Of a stretch of DNA of 60,000 nucleotides, positions 1 through 10,240 are shown piece after piece. A program made the position numbers and the translations under genes. The notes under the pieces were generated by a model. The model searched no databases and was not told where the DNA came from. It worked only from the letters and a program-made list of their open reading frames with translations. Source of the DNA: Takakia lepidozioides (lineage: Eukaryota; Streptophyta; Takakiopsida; Takakiales; Takakiaceae). The stretch covers positions 31,684,001 to 31,744,000 of the forward strand of contig CM060733.1 of the NCBI GenBank assembly GCA_030704615.1, read 5' to 3'. Each line of letters begins with the position of its first letter. The first letter of the stretch is position 1.

Positions 1-497
1 ATCTCTCTCTCGCTCTTCCTTCACTCTCTCTTTCTCTCTGCCTCCCATTCTCCCTTTGACAAACTTAGTTAGTTTAGATAGAACCAGAGCTGAAAACTCT
101 GATTCAACGTTAATGTGGTGTTTAACGTGGGCTTGAAAGTAATAGGGACTGCAGTACGACGTTTTACCTGTAGAGTCATACTGGTCCATAGTTCAAGTTA
201 TGGTCATAATTGTTGGGTAGATTTTGAAACACATGTATCGTATTTGTTTCTTTTACCTTTGTACCACCGTTTTGGAATTTAGAAAGCCCACGATTGCAGG
301 ATTGCCAGTTGCCTACAGGTACCCACATTTCAAGTTCAAGCATTTTAGCACCTTGATGATCTTTAGAAAAGCTCCCTCGTATTCAAGTGTGCGTCAAATC
401 AGGGTATCTAGACGTGCATTTTCCGTTTTTATTCAGGCTTGAACTGGTGTCATACACGGGAATAGTTATCTACCTGAATCGTTTTGTTACGTGAACT

Positions 498-1000
498 TAC
501 TGGTTAGTGAATTTGCTCGCACCCTTGAGGTTAGGGGTTCAAATCCCTCTTCTTGTATTTCTATCTGTAGTTAGTTTTTTTTGTTTTCTCGTGTTTATTT
601 TCATTGGATAGATCCTAGAAATGAATATTAAGTAGTTAGATTACTACTTGTACTCTCACAAATCCACCTTGGTCTGTTGGTTAGGGACCTCTGTTGCATC
701 GCCGAGGTTGGGGGGGTCAACTCTCGTTTATTGCAACTTAGTTGGTTTTGCTTATATTTAAAAAAAACCCTTGAAATAGCTCTATAAGTAATTAAATAGG
801 CTAGTTAGTTTTGAATGGTTCTTGATGGACTTATTAGTTAGTGGTTTAGCTTGCACCTCCGAGGTTGGTGGTTCAAATTGTCGCCGCACTGCTCCCTCTA
901 AGCAGTTTTGATTCTCTCCTTTTATTTTGGTTATACTAAGATTGTTTGTTGGGCTGATCTTTTCCTTAGAATGATCTAATTGCTTATCTATTCTTGACTC
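498..1000 (+). repeat. Three degenerate tRNA-like tandem units of about 165 bp
   Basis: Three units begin near 498, 669 and 828. Each opens with a tRNA-like head: a GGTTAGTGG-type A-box region followed about 25-30 bases later by a B-box-like GGTTCAAAT (528, 862) or a decayed GGGTCAACT. The tails of units 1 and 3 also resemble each other (TTTATTTTC or TTTATTTTGG, then GATC, then AGAATGA or GAAATGA). This looks like an old tandem triplication of a tRNA-derived SINE or tRNA pseudogene. No unit folds into a credible intact tRNA by eye. Confidence 0.4.
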
Positions 1001-1182
1001 ACATAAATTAATGGGGACTAGTAAAATTAAAATAAATCAATATCCCTATCTTTTAAACGTAAATATATACATAAAATCCTCCAAAAAGAAAACAAATAAT
1101 TAAGTTGGTTGGTTGAAATTAAATTTTGTTGTTTGCTTAATAACTAATATTTACACTAGGCTATCTTTTTTATGCGTATATG

Positions 1183-1199
1183 TATATATATATATATAT
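1183..1199. repeat. TA dinucleotide microsatellite
   Basis: A run of TA repeats within an AT-rich stretch. The surrounding 1000-1490 shows no gene I recognise. Confidence 0.7.
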
Positions 1200-1491
1200 C
1201 TAAAAATCATAATTATTTATCCCGAAGTAATTATACATTCATCTTACTTATTTCTAGACTATTGTTTTCGTAAATACGTCAATGAGTTAGCACTAACTGT
1301 TGGTTACAAATTACAAACGCAAACACTTATAACATAGAAAATTTATAAATCCACACTAGCAGCACCCTTGGAGCTAGGTGGCGCCTTCGGGACCTAACCT
1401 GACTCTGTCTAACACAAACCTTAAATTAAGTATGCAACTGTTAATGGGGTACATTAATGGTTGACATGCATTAAAGGTGGTGTTGGGCAGT

Positions 1492-1790
1492 ATGGCTAAA
1501 CGAAATGTGGTGTCGTAGAGCGTGGTGGTGACATGCTATAAGCGCTACAAGGGCAGCAGAGGGAGGCTTTGGAGACCTCTAAGCACATGTGCAAGCTTGG
1601 CAGCCCTAGAAAATGGAGACGAGGTCCACATCGTCAAAGTTGTAGTGATTGTATCAGATGTCATTCTGAAAGTTGCCCTGGTGGACATGTATGTCAAATG
1701 TGGGTATATGAAGGATGCAAAGGGAGTGTTGGGTAGCTAAGGGGCTATATGCAATGGGGTGTCATGGAGCATAGTGATGGCAGGACTTGC
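1492..1790 (+). pseudogene. PPR gene relic (PLS-type fragment)
   Basis: The frame opened by ATG at 1492 reads AKRNVVS-stop-S, the P-type PPR motif RNVVSW with its tryptophan codon turned to TAG at 1516. It continues with TCASLAALENGDEVH (L-type motif) and ALVDMYVKCGYMKDAKGV (S-type motif), stops at 1738, and just afterwards shows GVSWSIVMAG, the start of the next motif. These are recognisable consecutive PPR elements, but stops and missing residues make it non-functional. It is closely similar at nucleotide level to the PPR pieces at 5140-5330 and 40078-40152. Confidence 0.75.
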
Positions 1791-1899
1791 AAATTTCACC
1801 TGGATTGCACATGAGGCAAAGCTCGTTAATGCTTCTACCAATTTTTTGTCTTTGTTGTTTCATTTTCTCATTGAGTGCCAATTCTAAAGTTCCCACTGG

Positions 1900-2660
1900 C
1901 CCATTTATTGGTTTTCTCACATGCTTGTGGAGGGCTAGATTGTCTTGTTTATCTCCTTCCATGTTTTGAGCAGTTTTTTATCATCTTATAAGCTCCATCA
2001 ATAATGTTTTTTGGGCTGCTTGTGGAGGGATGGTACCTTCAGCTTGTTTCATTTGCAGTGGTCAGTCTCAACTGCTTGTGGACGGCTATGTCATTTTTGT
2101 TTCAGTGTGTCATTGAATAATGCCTCATCCCACAAGCTGTTATTCTGGTTAGTGGGCTACTTCCCGAGCATTGTTTGATGGGCCTCGTATAGTTTGTGGA
2201 GGTCCTGATATGTTTTGTTTCATGTTTTTATTGGCAACAATCATTTTTTTTGGCTGTGGGAGGGGGTTGCTCGTGGTCAATCTCACCTCAGCCCAAGAGG
2301 TACACTATGGTGTGGGCATTTTCTGGAGGTCTCTTTGTTGTTTGTTTCTTTTTTTTCAGTGGCAAATTTTGTGCAGGGTTGTTTATTGTTCTTGATCCAT
2401 TTTTTCTAGTTGCAAAGCTGGACGTTTGTCACGCAGGCTTGTGGAGGCCTATTTCATTTTTGTTTTTTGTTTTCCTACCATGTTTTGTTTCTTGTTTCAT
2501 TGGCAATAGTGCCAGTGTTGTGGGCTGCTTGCGGAGGGGCCTGGAGGGGGCTATGTCATTTTGTTTCTTGTTTTCCTTGAACAATGCATCATCTCATAAG
2601 CAGTTTACTGCTTTCAGGGATGTCCTACCAGACCTCTATGGGGTTTTGAACATGCCTTTG
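1900..2660 (+). repeat. Diverged local repeats of the GCTTGTGGAGGGC family
   Basis: A T-rich stretch containing at least five degenerate copies of a module starting GGGCTGCTTGTGGAGGG (near 1922, 2016, 2070, 2440, 2520), followed by ATGTCATTTTTGTTTC-like and CATTGGCAATAG-like segments and a CCCACAAGC or CATAAGC hairpin remnant. The same opening, followed by CCCATAAGCTTC, occurs at 32579-32690 next to LINE-type tails. The long open frames here have T-rich, low-information translations, and I do not consider them genes. Confidence 0.45.
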
Positions 2661-3975
2661 TAGAGTGCCATTTCTTGTTTTAGGGTTGCTTATACCAACC
2701 TGAGGTCTTTCTTGTTTTATCTGGTCACTTGTATCATGGTTTCTTCAGTCCATTATCTAGTTTAGTATATCAGATTCACATGCTTATGAAAGCCCATTGT
2801 CGTGTTTGTTATACTTATTGATTGACAAATCCCTCAAGTCATCCCATGGGACTGGTTTTGGGATGGTTATAGAGGGCATGTACCGCGATGGTTTGCATTC
2901 ACCTTATCATGTCATCCCAAGAGGTACACGTTGGTTCTTGGTTATAATGCCATATGTCATCACATGAGCTGTTTGGGCTTGTTGGTACTTACTGGGCATC
3001 TTTAACACTCTTGTAGTTGACAACATGACACTAGGTGTTTTACCACTTACCTCTTACTCATGCTACTAGCCTCAGCAGTTTTGTAGCGCCTTCACCTTAT
3101 GTCAATATTGTGCATGAATGCTTGTTGCTTGGTTTTATCTTGTAGAATAATAGGAATTTCTGGTTGAGCTACAATCTTAAGAAAAATTAGTGTTTTCTTC
3201 CATCGATATACTTTGTGATATCCTCGATATTGCTGCGATAGAGCAGTGTTCCTCGATATTTTGTAAATAGCCGATAGTCTGTCTTTGACTGAATGATAGA
3301 AAAAAATGGATGAATGACTATTTTGGATGGATAGAAGAGGTTGAAGCAGTTATAGAAGTTGTTGGAACAACTCTGCTATTTATTTCGTTCATGTGAATCA
3401 GATGGTGTCAGATGAGCCGGCGAGCCGTGACCAGAGCAGTGAAGAGTGAGTAGGTGCTAGAAGATAGAGTTATTTCTCAATGGTAGATTAGCATGACGTT
3501 ATTGTGGTATAATGTTTGTGAATGAATGGAAGAGAAGAAGGAGAAAAATGAAGACTTTCAATTCAATTTACTCTGTATGAAGAATGGAATGATGAAATGT
3601 AAATCCAATTCTGAATGCAATGATTGAAGAATTATAATTGCGTGAGATAATGAGAATGTGCATAAATGGAGAAGATAAGAATTCTGTGTGTGAATTAATT
3701 CCTGGTTTACTTAAGAGATATATCAATTCGGATATTTAGAAGTCTATTATGTAATGATGCAGAGTTAGTACGAATAGAGAGTGTGAGTAAAGCTGGAAAA
3801 AAGAAATATCAATTCTATATAAACATCGTCAATTGGGGCGTAAGTGGATTAATATGTGGTGTTGTCCTTTAGATGGATATCTAGAATATATGAAAGAACA
3901 AATAAAAGACCTTAGGATATAAAGTCTTCAATTGAATTAATTGAGAGGGAATAATGGTGAAGTAAAATCATTTGT
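2661..3975. other. Stretch without a recognised gene
   Basis: AT-rich sequence with short stops in all frames. A few CGATATT-type short repeats occur around 3200-3280. I see no domain, RNA gene or mobile element here. Confidence 0.5.
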
Positions 3976-4224
3976 ATGGCAGTGATAAATGATGAAGGGA
4001 TAAAAGGATTATCACAATTGATTACTGATTTACCAGATCATCTATCGATAAGAATCTTCCAGAAGCTTTATTGTAGTGATAAAGAGATATTCTCATTACA
4101 GCTAGTCAATAGATGATGGTACAGAGAGTTATCAATTATGTACATGAATTGTTATTGGAAGCACAATTGCTTGCACATGTGGTATCGATCTTTTGAAGGC
4201 TATGCTGAACTAATGGGAGAATAG
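3976..4224 (+). pseudogene. F-box-like fragment with in-frame stop (upstream copy)
   Basis: From ATG 3976 the frame reads LITDLPDHLSIRIFQKLYCS and then LQLVNR, TGA at 4114-4116, WYREL. It ends at TAG 4222-4224. This aligns residue for residue with the F-box-like ORF at 4301-4615 (LITGLPNSLSIDIFKRL, LQLVSKGWCKEL). The pattern LP..L...IF..L......L..V...W is that of the F-box domain, which binds SKP1 in SCF ubiquitin ligases. The TGA falls inside the domain, so this copy is broken. The two copies are about 300 bp apart, a tandem duplication. Confidence 0.6.
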
Positions 4225-4300
4225 AACAAGACCTTTGGTGAAGGAACATCCCTGGAGGAACTGAAGAAGCAAGATTGGTGGTAAAGAACAATTGATAGTA

Positions 4301-4615
4301 ATGTGTAGAGGAGAGATAATGGAAGATCCTTTAGAGTTAATTACTGGATTACCTAATAGTTTGTCGATAGATATCTTCAAGAGACTGCGTTGTAGTGACA
4401 TAGAGATAATTAATCTACAGCTTGTGAGTAAAGGGTGGTGTAAAGAACTATTAACTCTATATCGAGCAGATTACTGGAGGAGGGAATTAGATAAACAATG
4501 GTATTTAACCTCAGCCGATGGAATAGAGTTAACTAGTAGAAGACGGAGGGAATATTATCGAGACTGGAAGGATATTAATCGCGTTAGATTGAGGAAGTCT
4601 GGTGGTAGAAATTGA
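4301..4615 (+). CDS. Short F-box-like protein (possibly truncated)
   Basis: A 104-codon frame from ATG 4301 (an alternative ATG at 4319 gives MEDPLELITGLP). Residues about 12-50 match an F-box: LITGLPNSLSIDIFKRL followed by LQLVSKGWCKELL. The rest is basic and tryptophan-rich (YWRRELDKQW, YRDWKDINRVRLRK). There is no kelch, LRR or FBA substrate-recognition domain, and F-box proteins are normally 350-450 aa, so this is either a truncated duplicate or the first exon of a gene whose remainder I cannot see. Its broken sister copy lies directly upstream. Expression is uncertain, and it may be a pseudogene that has kept its frame by chance. Confidence 0.4.
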   Translation: MCRGEIMEDPLELITGLPNSLSIDIFKRLRCSDIEIINLQLVSKGWCKELLTLYRADYWRRELDKQWYLTSADGIELTSRRRREYYRDWKDINRVRLRKSGGRN

Positions 4616-4691
4616 TCTATTAAGGGATTAGAGAGAAATAGAATAGTATATCATCATTATTTTGCAATTGTATAGGGCTTTCCCTCCTGCA

Positions 4692-4801
4692 GATGATGTT
4701 GTTGTGAACATGTACATCAATCAAGAGAAAAAGTTTGCATTTGTGGAGATGTGGATGGTTGAAGAAGCTAGCAATGTCATGGCCCTCGATGGTATGCATA
4801 C
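4692..4801 (+). pseudogene. U2AF65 (splicing factor U2AF large subunit) exon fragment
   Basis: The frame starting at 4692 reads DDVVVNMYINQEKKFAFVEM, then VEEASNVMALDGM. This is the highly conserved segment of plant U2AF large subunit where an RRM begins (VVNVYIN..KKFAFVEMR..EEASNAMALDG). Immediately upstream is a polypyrimidine-rich CTTTCCCTCCTGCAG that still looks like a 3' splice acceptor, so the piece was probably copied as genomic DNA rather than from mRNA. No further U2AF exon is visible on either side. It is a fragment, not a gene. Confidence 0.7.
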
Positions 4802-5139
4802 TACAATTGTGGTTAGGTATCACTGCATACTATACAGTTAGGTGTCCTAGACTTGATTTGTGCAGAGGCATGGATAGCTGAAGGAGCAGGGATAGAGTAT
4901 GGGTCTAGATTCATCCAAGAGGGTCAGATTTCAAGCAAAAGATTACGTATGATTCCCTGTGGATCAGCTGCAAGAAACTTGCATGTGTAGATGGTCAACT
5001 GGAAGTTGTAGCAACAGCAGCACAATTGAGAAAACCAGGCACTAGGACCTTCTTCAACACATTTTCACCCTGTTTTTCCCTCTTATCAAAATCGGCCCTA
5101 AATTTCCATGTTAATTCTGCAAGTTAACTGGTTGAGTAA

Positions 5140-5330
5140 ATCTAGTTTGAGGTCTATGGTGACATCATCAAAGCTAGAATTGTACTAGACATACCTGGAA
5201 AAAAGAAAAGAGCTCCATGGTGGCATTGAGGATGTAAAGGGGTGTTTGGGAATATTGTTGACAAGATCATGGGGTGTCATGGAACTCGATGATTGCAGGA
5301 TATGCCCGGAGTATGCCCGACATGGTCATT
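5140..5330 (+). pseudogene. PPR gene relic
   Basis: The translation gives EVYGDIIKARIVLDI at 5149-5195 (L-motif end, compare EVHGDIIRAGIV in the relic at 40 kb), then in shifted frames IEDVKGVFGNIVDK and GVSWNSMIAGYAR at about 5225-5320. It is frameshifted and stop-bearing, so it is a relic. It belongs to the same PPR subfamily as the relics at 1.5 and 40.1 kb. Confidence 0.6.
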
Positions 5331-7080
5331 TTGACTTCAGTTTTTTAATCCCTTTATAGTGGAATAAATTTGTGAGACCTAAAGTTTTGAATTTTTTTGT
5401 TTGAAACACTTTTTGTAAATGCACATCCTAGTTACAATTGGAAGAAATCTCAACACCAATATATATTGTGTAGGAAGGGAGAAACATGGATCACCGCCCA
5501 AACTGAGATCCCTTCCCCCTCCCCATGATCATCAAATATTTTGAAATTCGGAGGTGCAGGGACCATGTTCCTGATGGTCTCTGACTCTCCTCTGATGAGA
5601 ACATTTAACTCGGACATGTTGTGGACCTACGTATATCTCCAGTACTGCAAAACTGATACCTATTGTTGCAACCAGTATGTTCTTCTTCTTTCATAGCAGG
5701 CCGCAGAAGTCAAGTTGTTTCATGTGACTTAAGGTTGCTGGGAGCTTTGATGGTCATTGTGGTTGAACGAAGCTGCCCACTTTATAGTTTCGTGACCTCA
5801 GATCATGCGATGTCTGATATGAAGGGGAAATGAAGGTTCTTTGGATTGAGAGTTGGTCTAACTGTCTGTGGGTGAAACACAACCAGCTGCTGTGAGAGCA
5901 GAGTTTGGTTATAGTTCTAAGTCCATGTACGCTATGGAGTTCCAGGCAGGGACACAACAGGTTGGTACAGTTCATTTTCATGTCACATGAGACGGTGATT
6001 TCCTTCTCAAAATGTAGCAAGAAGCATGTCATCTCTTCTAGCATGTCTGCAGTATGCCTAAATAGATATGGTCTCGGAGTAAAGTGATCACTGATATGCT
6101 CGCTGTGGGAGTATGCAGAAGTATGTTGAGGTCTATTAGCAAATACCAGAAGGGTGATTTTGAATAGGTTTTTGTCATATGCCTTTGGAATGCAGCTTGT
6201 GCCAGCCTAGGAAAGAGGTGAAGACAACATGCAAGCTGGGGTTGTATTATGTATAATCTGGAGAATAACAAGTTAGGTGCATGAGAACCATATGCGACAA
6301 TTTTTTTGTTTTGTTCTAATCATGGTCGTTACGGACTCATGAGTTTGTGCATTGTATGGGACGATTTTGAGGTATTGTCTTAATACAATGTCACGTGCTC
6401 ATCATCATATTTATTTCTTTTCGTGCTTTAATGGGATGACATGTATGTTCTCTAGTCTCAATCACATCGCAATGGGATGATCAATGGCAGTGTGCGGGGG
6501 ATTGTGTTGGTTGCAATACTGTAATAGGGCCATCGTAACATCTGTGTTGTTATTCGGAGACAGTAGAAATAGTATTGTACATGTATAAACCACAAGTCGC
6601 AGCCCCCAAGTCACTGCAACCACTACAAGTGCCTGGTTCCCAACCCACAGTCGATGTATATCACTAGAAAAGTAGTGCATTTCAAACCTCCAGTTACATC
6701 TGTCCCTTCAACACTCTAGTTGTCGACTCCGTTGCAAGTCGTAAAGGCAACTAGCAGACAACTCATCGCCCCACATGGTGTGGCCTCAGGCCTGCACGTG
6801 GCCACATCCGGAATGCCACGACAAAAAACACGTGGAGTACTACCGACACATAGCATGCGGCTGCCCAGTGCGGCGGCGCCACATGGCCACTCCTTAAAAA
6901 ATTACCCCGCAGTCGGCGGAACGACTCCGACCACGTACTGACCGAAGTGACTGGGCTGTCTGAAAGATCTTGGCCTTTCGGACTCGTAGTCGCCCAATTG
7001 TTTTCTGACTGAAACAACTTGGTTTCTAGTCGTTTCTTGAGTTGTTATTTCGGCGATTCCTACTAGTTAAAACTTCTCAG
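5331..7080. other. Stretch without a recognised gene
   Basis: Several short open frames (for example 5754-6044 minus) have no family resemblance I can name. The GC content rises between 6700 and 6950 without a coding signature. Nothing further is supported. Confidence 0.45.
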
Positions 7081-7085
7081 CAGCC

Positions 7086-7680
7086 TTTCGGATCATCCTC
7101 ATTGACAATGCATGGAATGATGTGATCCTTGACTGACAACCATAGGATGGCAAGGGCCTTGGCCTTCAGTTTCCTCTAGACGTCATCGTTCTCATCATCA
7201 GGTTTTACTCCTGAGACAAGAATGTCCCACATCTCCTCTTTCTCCAAAATAGTCTGCGTGACTTTGAACTTCCAAACAGAATAGTTGCTTGCTCCATCAA
7301 GCTTTTTAGCTTCGGTCAGAGAGATATCAACGTTGGAAGAAGTAATAAATTCAACTTCCCGCATTCAAAGATAGAAATAGAAAGAAAGAGAAGCCAAAGT
7401 AAGCAGACAATGTCTCAACAAAACTCTCTTAAGGAGCAACGCTCACTTACAGCATAATCACTCACTAATCCACTAGTGGAGTAAAGCTCACACTCGTCCC
7501 TCAAGGATCTTTGAATGTGGTGTTACCCTCAACACCGCTATGATACCATGTAGAAACAGTAAAACTAGCACTACTTCGACTATCTAACAAGGAGGAAAGC
7601 TCGACTAAAATACTATACTACAAAGGGAGGTGAAGTAATTAGAGGGTCAGTGTCAACTAATGAGGCTTACTCGCGGCTTG
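7086..7680 (-). mobile_element. Copia-type retrotransposon relic: LTR end, primer-binding site, gag start
   Basis: Read on the minus strand, an LTR-like end (...TTTCTACA) is followed at 7535-7552 by TGGTATCATAGCGGTG, close to the plant tRNA-iMet primer-binding site TGGTATCAGAGC. A leader then leads into a gag start at 7364: KLDGASNYSVWKFKVTQTI then EEMWDILV, typical of the copia gag N-terminus. The frame hits TAG at 7176 and continues RKLKAKALAILWL, later PKGC-TGA-E. Both stops sit where the family has tryptophan (VWRKL, CWE). Everything downstream (protease, integrase, RT) is absent. The LTR's outer end could not be fixed. Confidence 0.65.
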
Positions 7681-7699
7681 ATTCAATTTACTAAGGGAG

Positions 7700-8430
7700 C
7701 CGTCTAGTAATTAATCCTGCCAAACCAGAGCCGTCTAGTGATAATACCACTGGCAATAGACACTTTGTCATCTGCCATCTGCCAGGGGATGGTGTCCCAC
7801 GATGAGAGTGGACTGTACCAACACATTTATAATCGATGTGGCATCTCCAGGCTCGGATTCTACAATGATCACGTCTGCAAATTCTCCTATGAAAGTTGCC
7901 AATTGAGTGTACAACCCCCATACATGCTACACAAGGCATGGCAAGTGGTTTCCCAGCTGATCACCTGGAAACGACACAAAACCAGTTCCAAGCTCCACAT
8001 TTGGGCCAACGCGAGTGTGTCCTTTGGACGCCGACTCACAAAGTCGCATGTGACGCACTTTGCAAGCTATAGATCATACGTTTCCACCTCGTTTCCATAG
8101 TGAATTAGTTCTTGCGATTTTGACCTGTCTTTGAAACAACCCTATAATTTAGGCAATGAGCATTCTTTTCCATAACACTGTTTTCCTCCACCACACCCAT
8201 GCCCGAATACATTGGCAAGACATTCGTTAAATAGAAACCTGCTCTACTCCTCAAGAATCAACCCGTCACACTCCGATGTCTAAATCTCATGTGGATGAGA
8301 CGAGAGAAGACTTCTTAGGATGGATTGTGGCAGAAGGGAAAGAACAGTGACTGCAAGATGATGAAAAAAATTGAAAGGAGACGGATCATATAAGTTACAG
8401 AAACCGCCCTACCCTAATTTGTGCGAAGCT
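7700..8430. other. Probable LTR or flank sequence of the copia relic, no gene
   Basis: No domain-bearing frame. Part of this stretch, read on the minus strand, is likely the body of the LTR whose end abuts the primer-binding site at 7552, but no second copy exists in the window to delimit it. Confidence 0.35.
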
Positions 8431-8432
8431 AT

Positions 8433-8520
8433 CTGTCGTGCACCTAAGCATCGTGCCACAACATACATTGCTGTCCAACCACACTTCATAGCATATAGTC
8501 CTAGAAAGCCATGCCACAAT
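8433..8520 (+). repeat. 88-bp direct repeat A (left of LTR)
   Basis: It runs from CTGTCGTGCAC to CTAGAAAGCCATGCCACAAT and repeats with about six mismatches at 8872-8959. The two copies sit directly on either side of the LTR-like repeat 8523-8870. Confidence 0.85.
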
Positions 8521-8522
8521 AG

Positions 8523-8870
8523 TGATACGGAAATGGTGAAAAGAGGAGAAACCACTCTATCACATTATATAAGTCAAGCCAATGGCACCTTTGCTAAAGG
8601 ACTCCACCATACAGACCTCACCCACTCTCCATCTCAAGTACTAGAGCTATGGCGGCGAGAGAGGCCTCGGGAGGCTCGACTAGAAGAAGACGAGCCTGCC
8701 TACATCTCACGTGGAGATAACCTCCCTACGTCCCAAGTGAGGTTCGCCACCTCACTTGGCACATGGAACCAAATGAAGTCCCAATGCCAACAAAATACAA
8801 ATATGAATGTATAATGTCCTAATTAGTTAGAAATAACTATTTCTAACTAATCACAAATAAAACCATGACA
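8523..8870 (+). mobile_element. LTR-like 348-bp direct repeat, left copy
   Basis: It begins TGATACGGAAATGG and ends ACCATGACA, so it has TG...CA ends. Read on the plus strand it contains a TATA box (ATTATATAAG near 8563) and AATAAA 15-20 bases before its end, favouring plus orientation. The second copy at 15257-15604 differs at about 10 positions by hand count (about 97% identity). The gypsy coding region between the two copies runs on the opposite strand. No matching 5-bp target duplications were seen. Confidence 0.7.
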
Positions 8871-8871
8871 G

Positions 8872-8959
8872 CTGTCGTGCACATAAGCATCGTGCCACAA
8901 CATACATCGCTGTCCAACCACACTTCCTAGCATATAGTCCTAGAAAGTCATACCACAAT
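8872..8959 (+). repeat. 88-bp direct repeat A (right of LTR)
   Basis: Second copy of the sequence at 8433-8520. It starts one base after the LTR-like repeat ends and continues into the 3' end of the minus-strand gypsy relic. Confidence 0.85.
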
Positions 8960-9143
8960 CGCTCCCCTAGCTGTTGATTAGGTCCTTCTAACATCGGATA
9001 GCTTGCAAGTATCCACCCCAATAAGATAATCGCTTGGTCTTCAATCGCACAAGTCCCAACACCTTGGGATCTATCCTCCCATCCATATGTGGAAGGTGAC
9101 ATGGCGCACAATTGCACACATGGTCCTTCCATACCCTACCATC

Positions 9144-10183
9144 TCAATCCTCCAGAATCAACACTCCTGAAGGCAACACCTCCCTGACCCTTAGAATCAC
9201 ACGTCTTACTGTGACATCCAAGGTCGTAGACGCTGTCTGCTGCAGATACACATAGTCCCCAGGGTGGAAATGCCGAACACCTAGCCGATATCCCCCTCCA
9301 CGTTTAGTGACGTACCTCAAAGTGTCTTGGTGTTGGGCAATAGCAAGGTTCTCAAAAGCCATAGGCATGACTCTCTTGAACAACTCTGCCTGCTGGGCAC
9401 ATGCTTATGTCCACACATCCGGATCATCAAGGTTGAGAACTATTGCCGCCTCCCTGCAAATAGATGTAGGGAAATCCAGCTCTCGGCCGAAGAGAAGAAA
9501 GTAAGGTGAGAAGGAGGCAAGTGAAGCTTGTTTGCTGAACCTATAGCCCATAGCTAGCCAAGGCAGTTGAAGGTCCCAATCTCCTAGGTATCCCTTCTGC
9601 AAACCGTATTTGCGCAAACCTCTCTTGATTGTCTGAACAACTCTCTCCGCCAAGCCATCAGCCTCAGGATCATCCCGAGAAGTAGTGCAGTGATCTATCA
9701 AGGCTTGCTCACACAAAGCCTGAAACTCCCCCAAGAACTCTCTCCCCTGGTCCGTGAGTACCTCGGCTGGAGCACCAAAATGGCTAAGCACTCGATCTAA
9801 GAATGCATACGCAGCTCCCTCACCTGCCTTGTCAGGCAATGCCACCAGTTCAATCCATTTGGAGAAGTGTTCCACCATCACCAACGCATACTTGTTATGG
9901 CAAATCGTCAGTGACAATGGCCTGCGAAGTCAAGACTCCAACGATAGCCCAAACCCATAATGGGTAAAGGATGCAATTGTGGAGTAGGAGTGTTGAAAGA
10001 AGCCCGCACTCTATCACACACCATGCACCTTGCCACTAACTGTTGCACATCCGTGTGCATGCCCCGCCACCAATAATGCCCTTGCAGCAAACTATGAGTG
10101 CGCCGCACCCCAAAATGTCCCAACTTCTCATGGGCATGGCGTACCAATCGCACTCGTTGTGTTGGATGAGGCACAATCCTCAC
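9144..10183 (-). pseudogene. Ty3/gypsy integrase, broken
   Basis: On the minus strand 10183-9908 carries the integrase zinc finger (HAHEKLGHFGVRRTH then CMVCDRVRA, an HHCC arrangement) and YRWSLDFAG with the first catalytic Asp. After a frameshift near 9910 the core continues at 9917-9405 with EVLTDQGREF (second Asp) and DGLAERVVQTIKRGL (Glu), completing a DDE triad. A TAA near 9402 interrupts it, and the same frame resumes as ELFKRVMPMAFENLA and HFHPGDYVYL (C-terminal region) to 9144. Integrase inserts retroelement cDNA into host DNA. Multiple lesions show this copy is dead. It follows RNase H, giving the gypsy order RT-RH-INT. Confidence 0.88.
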
Positions 10184-10240
10184 TCGTCCATCTTCCCATA
10201 CCCGGAGTAGATGAGTCCCCTCCCACTTGAACCTCTTGGC

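Noticed and set aside
2196-2663. 155-codon open frame rich in Phe, Leu, Cys
   Set aside because: Translation of T-rich degenerate repeats. Overlapping frames look the same and no membrane-protein pattern is conserved between the repeats.
8371-8814. 147-codon frame in the left LTR and its 93-codon counterpart in the right LTR
   Set aside because: They lie inside the LTR-like repeats. Conserved only because the repeats are 97% identical; no domain.
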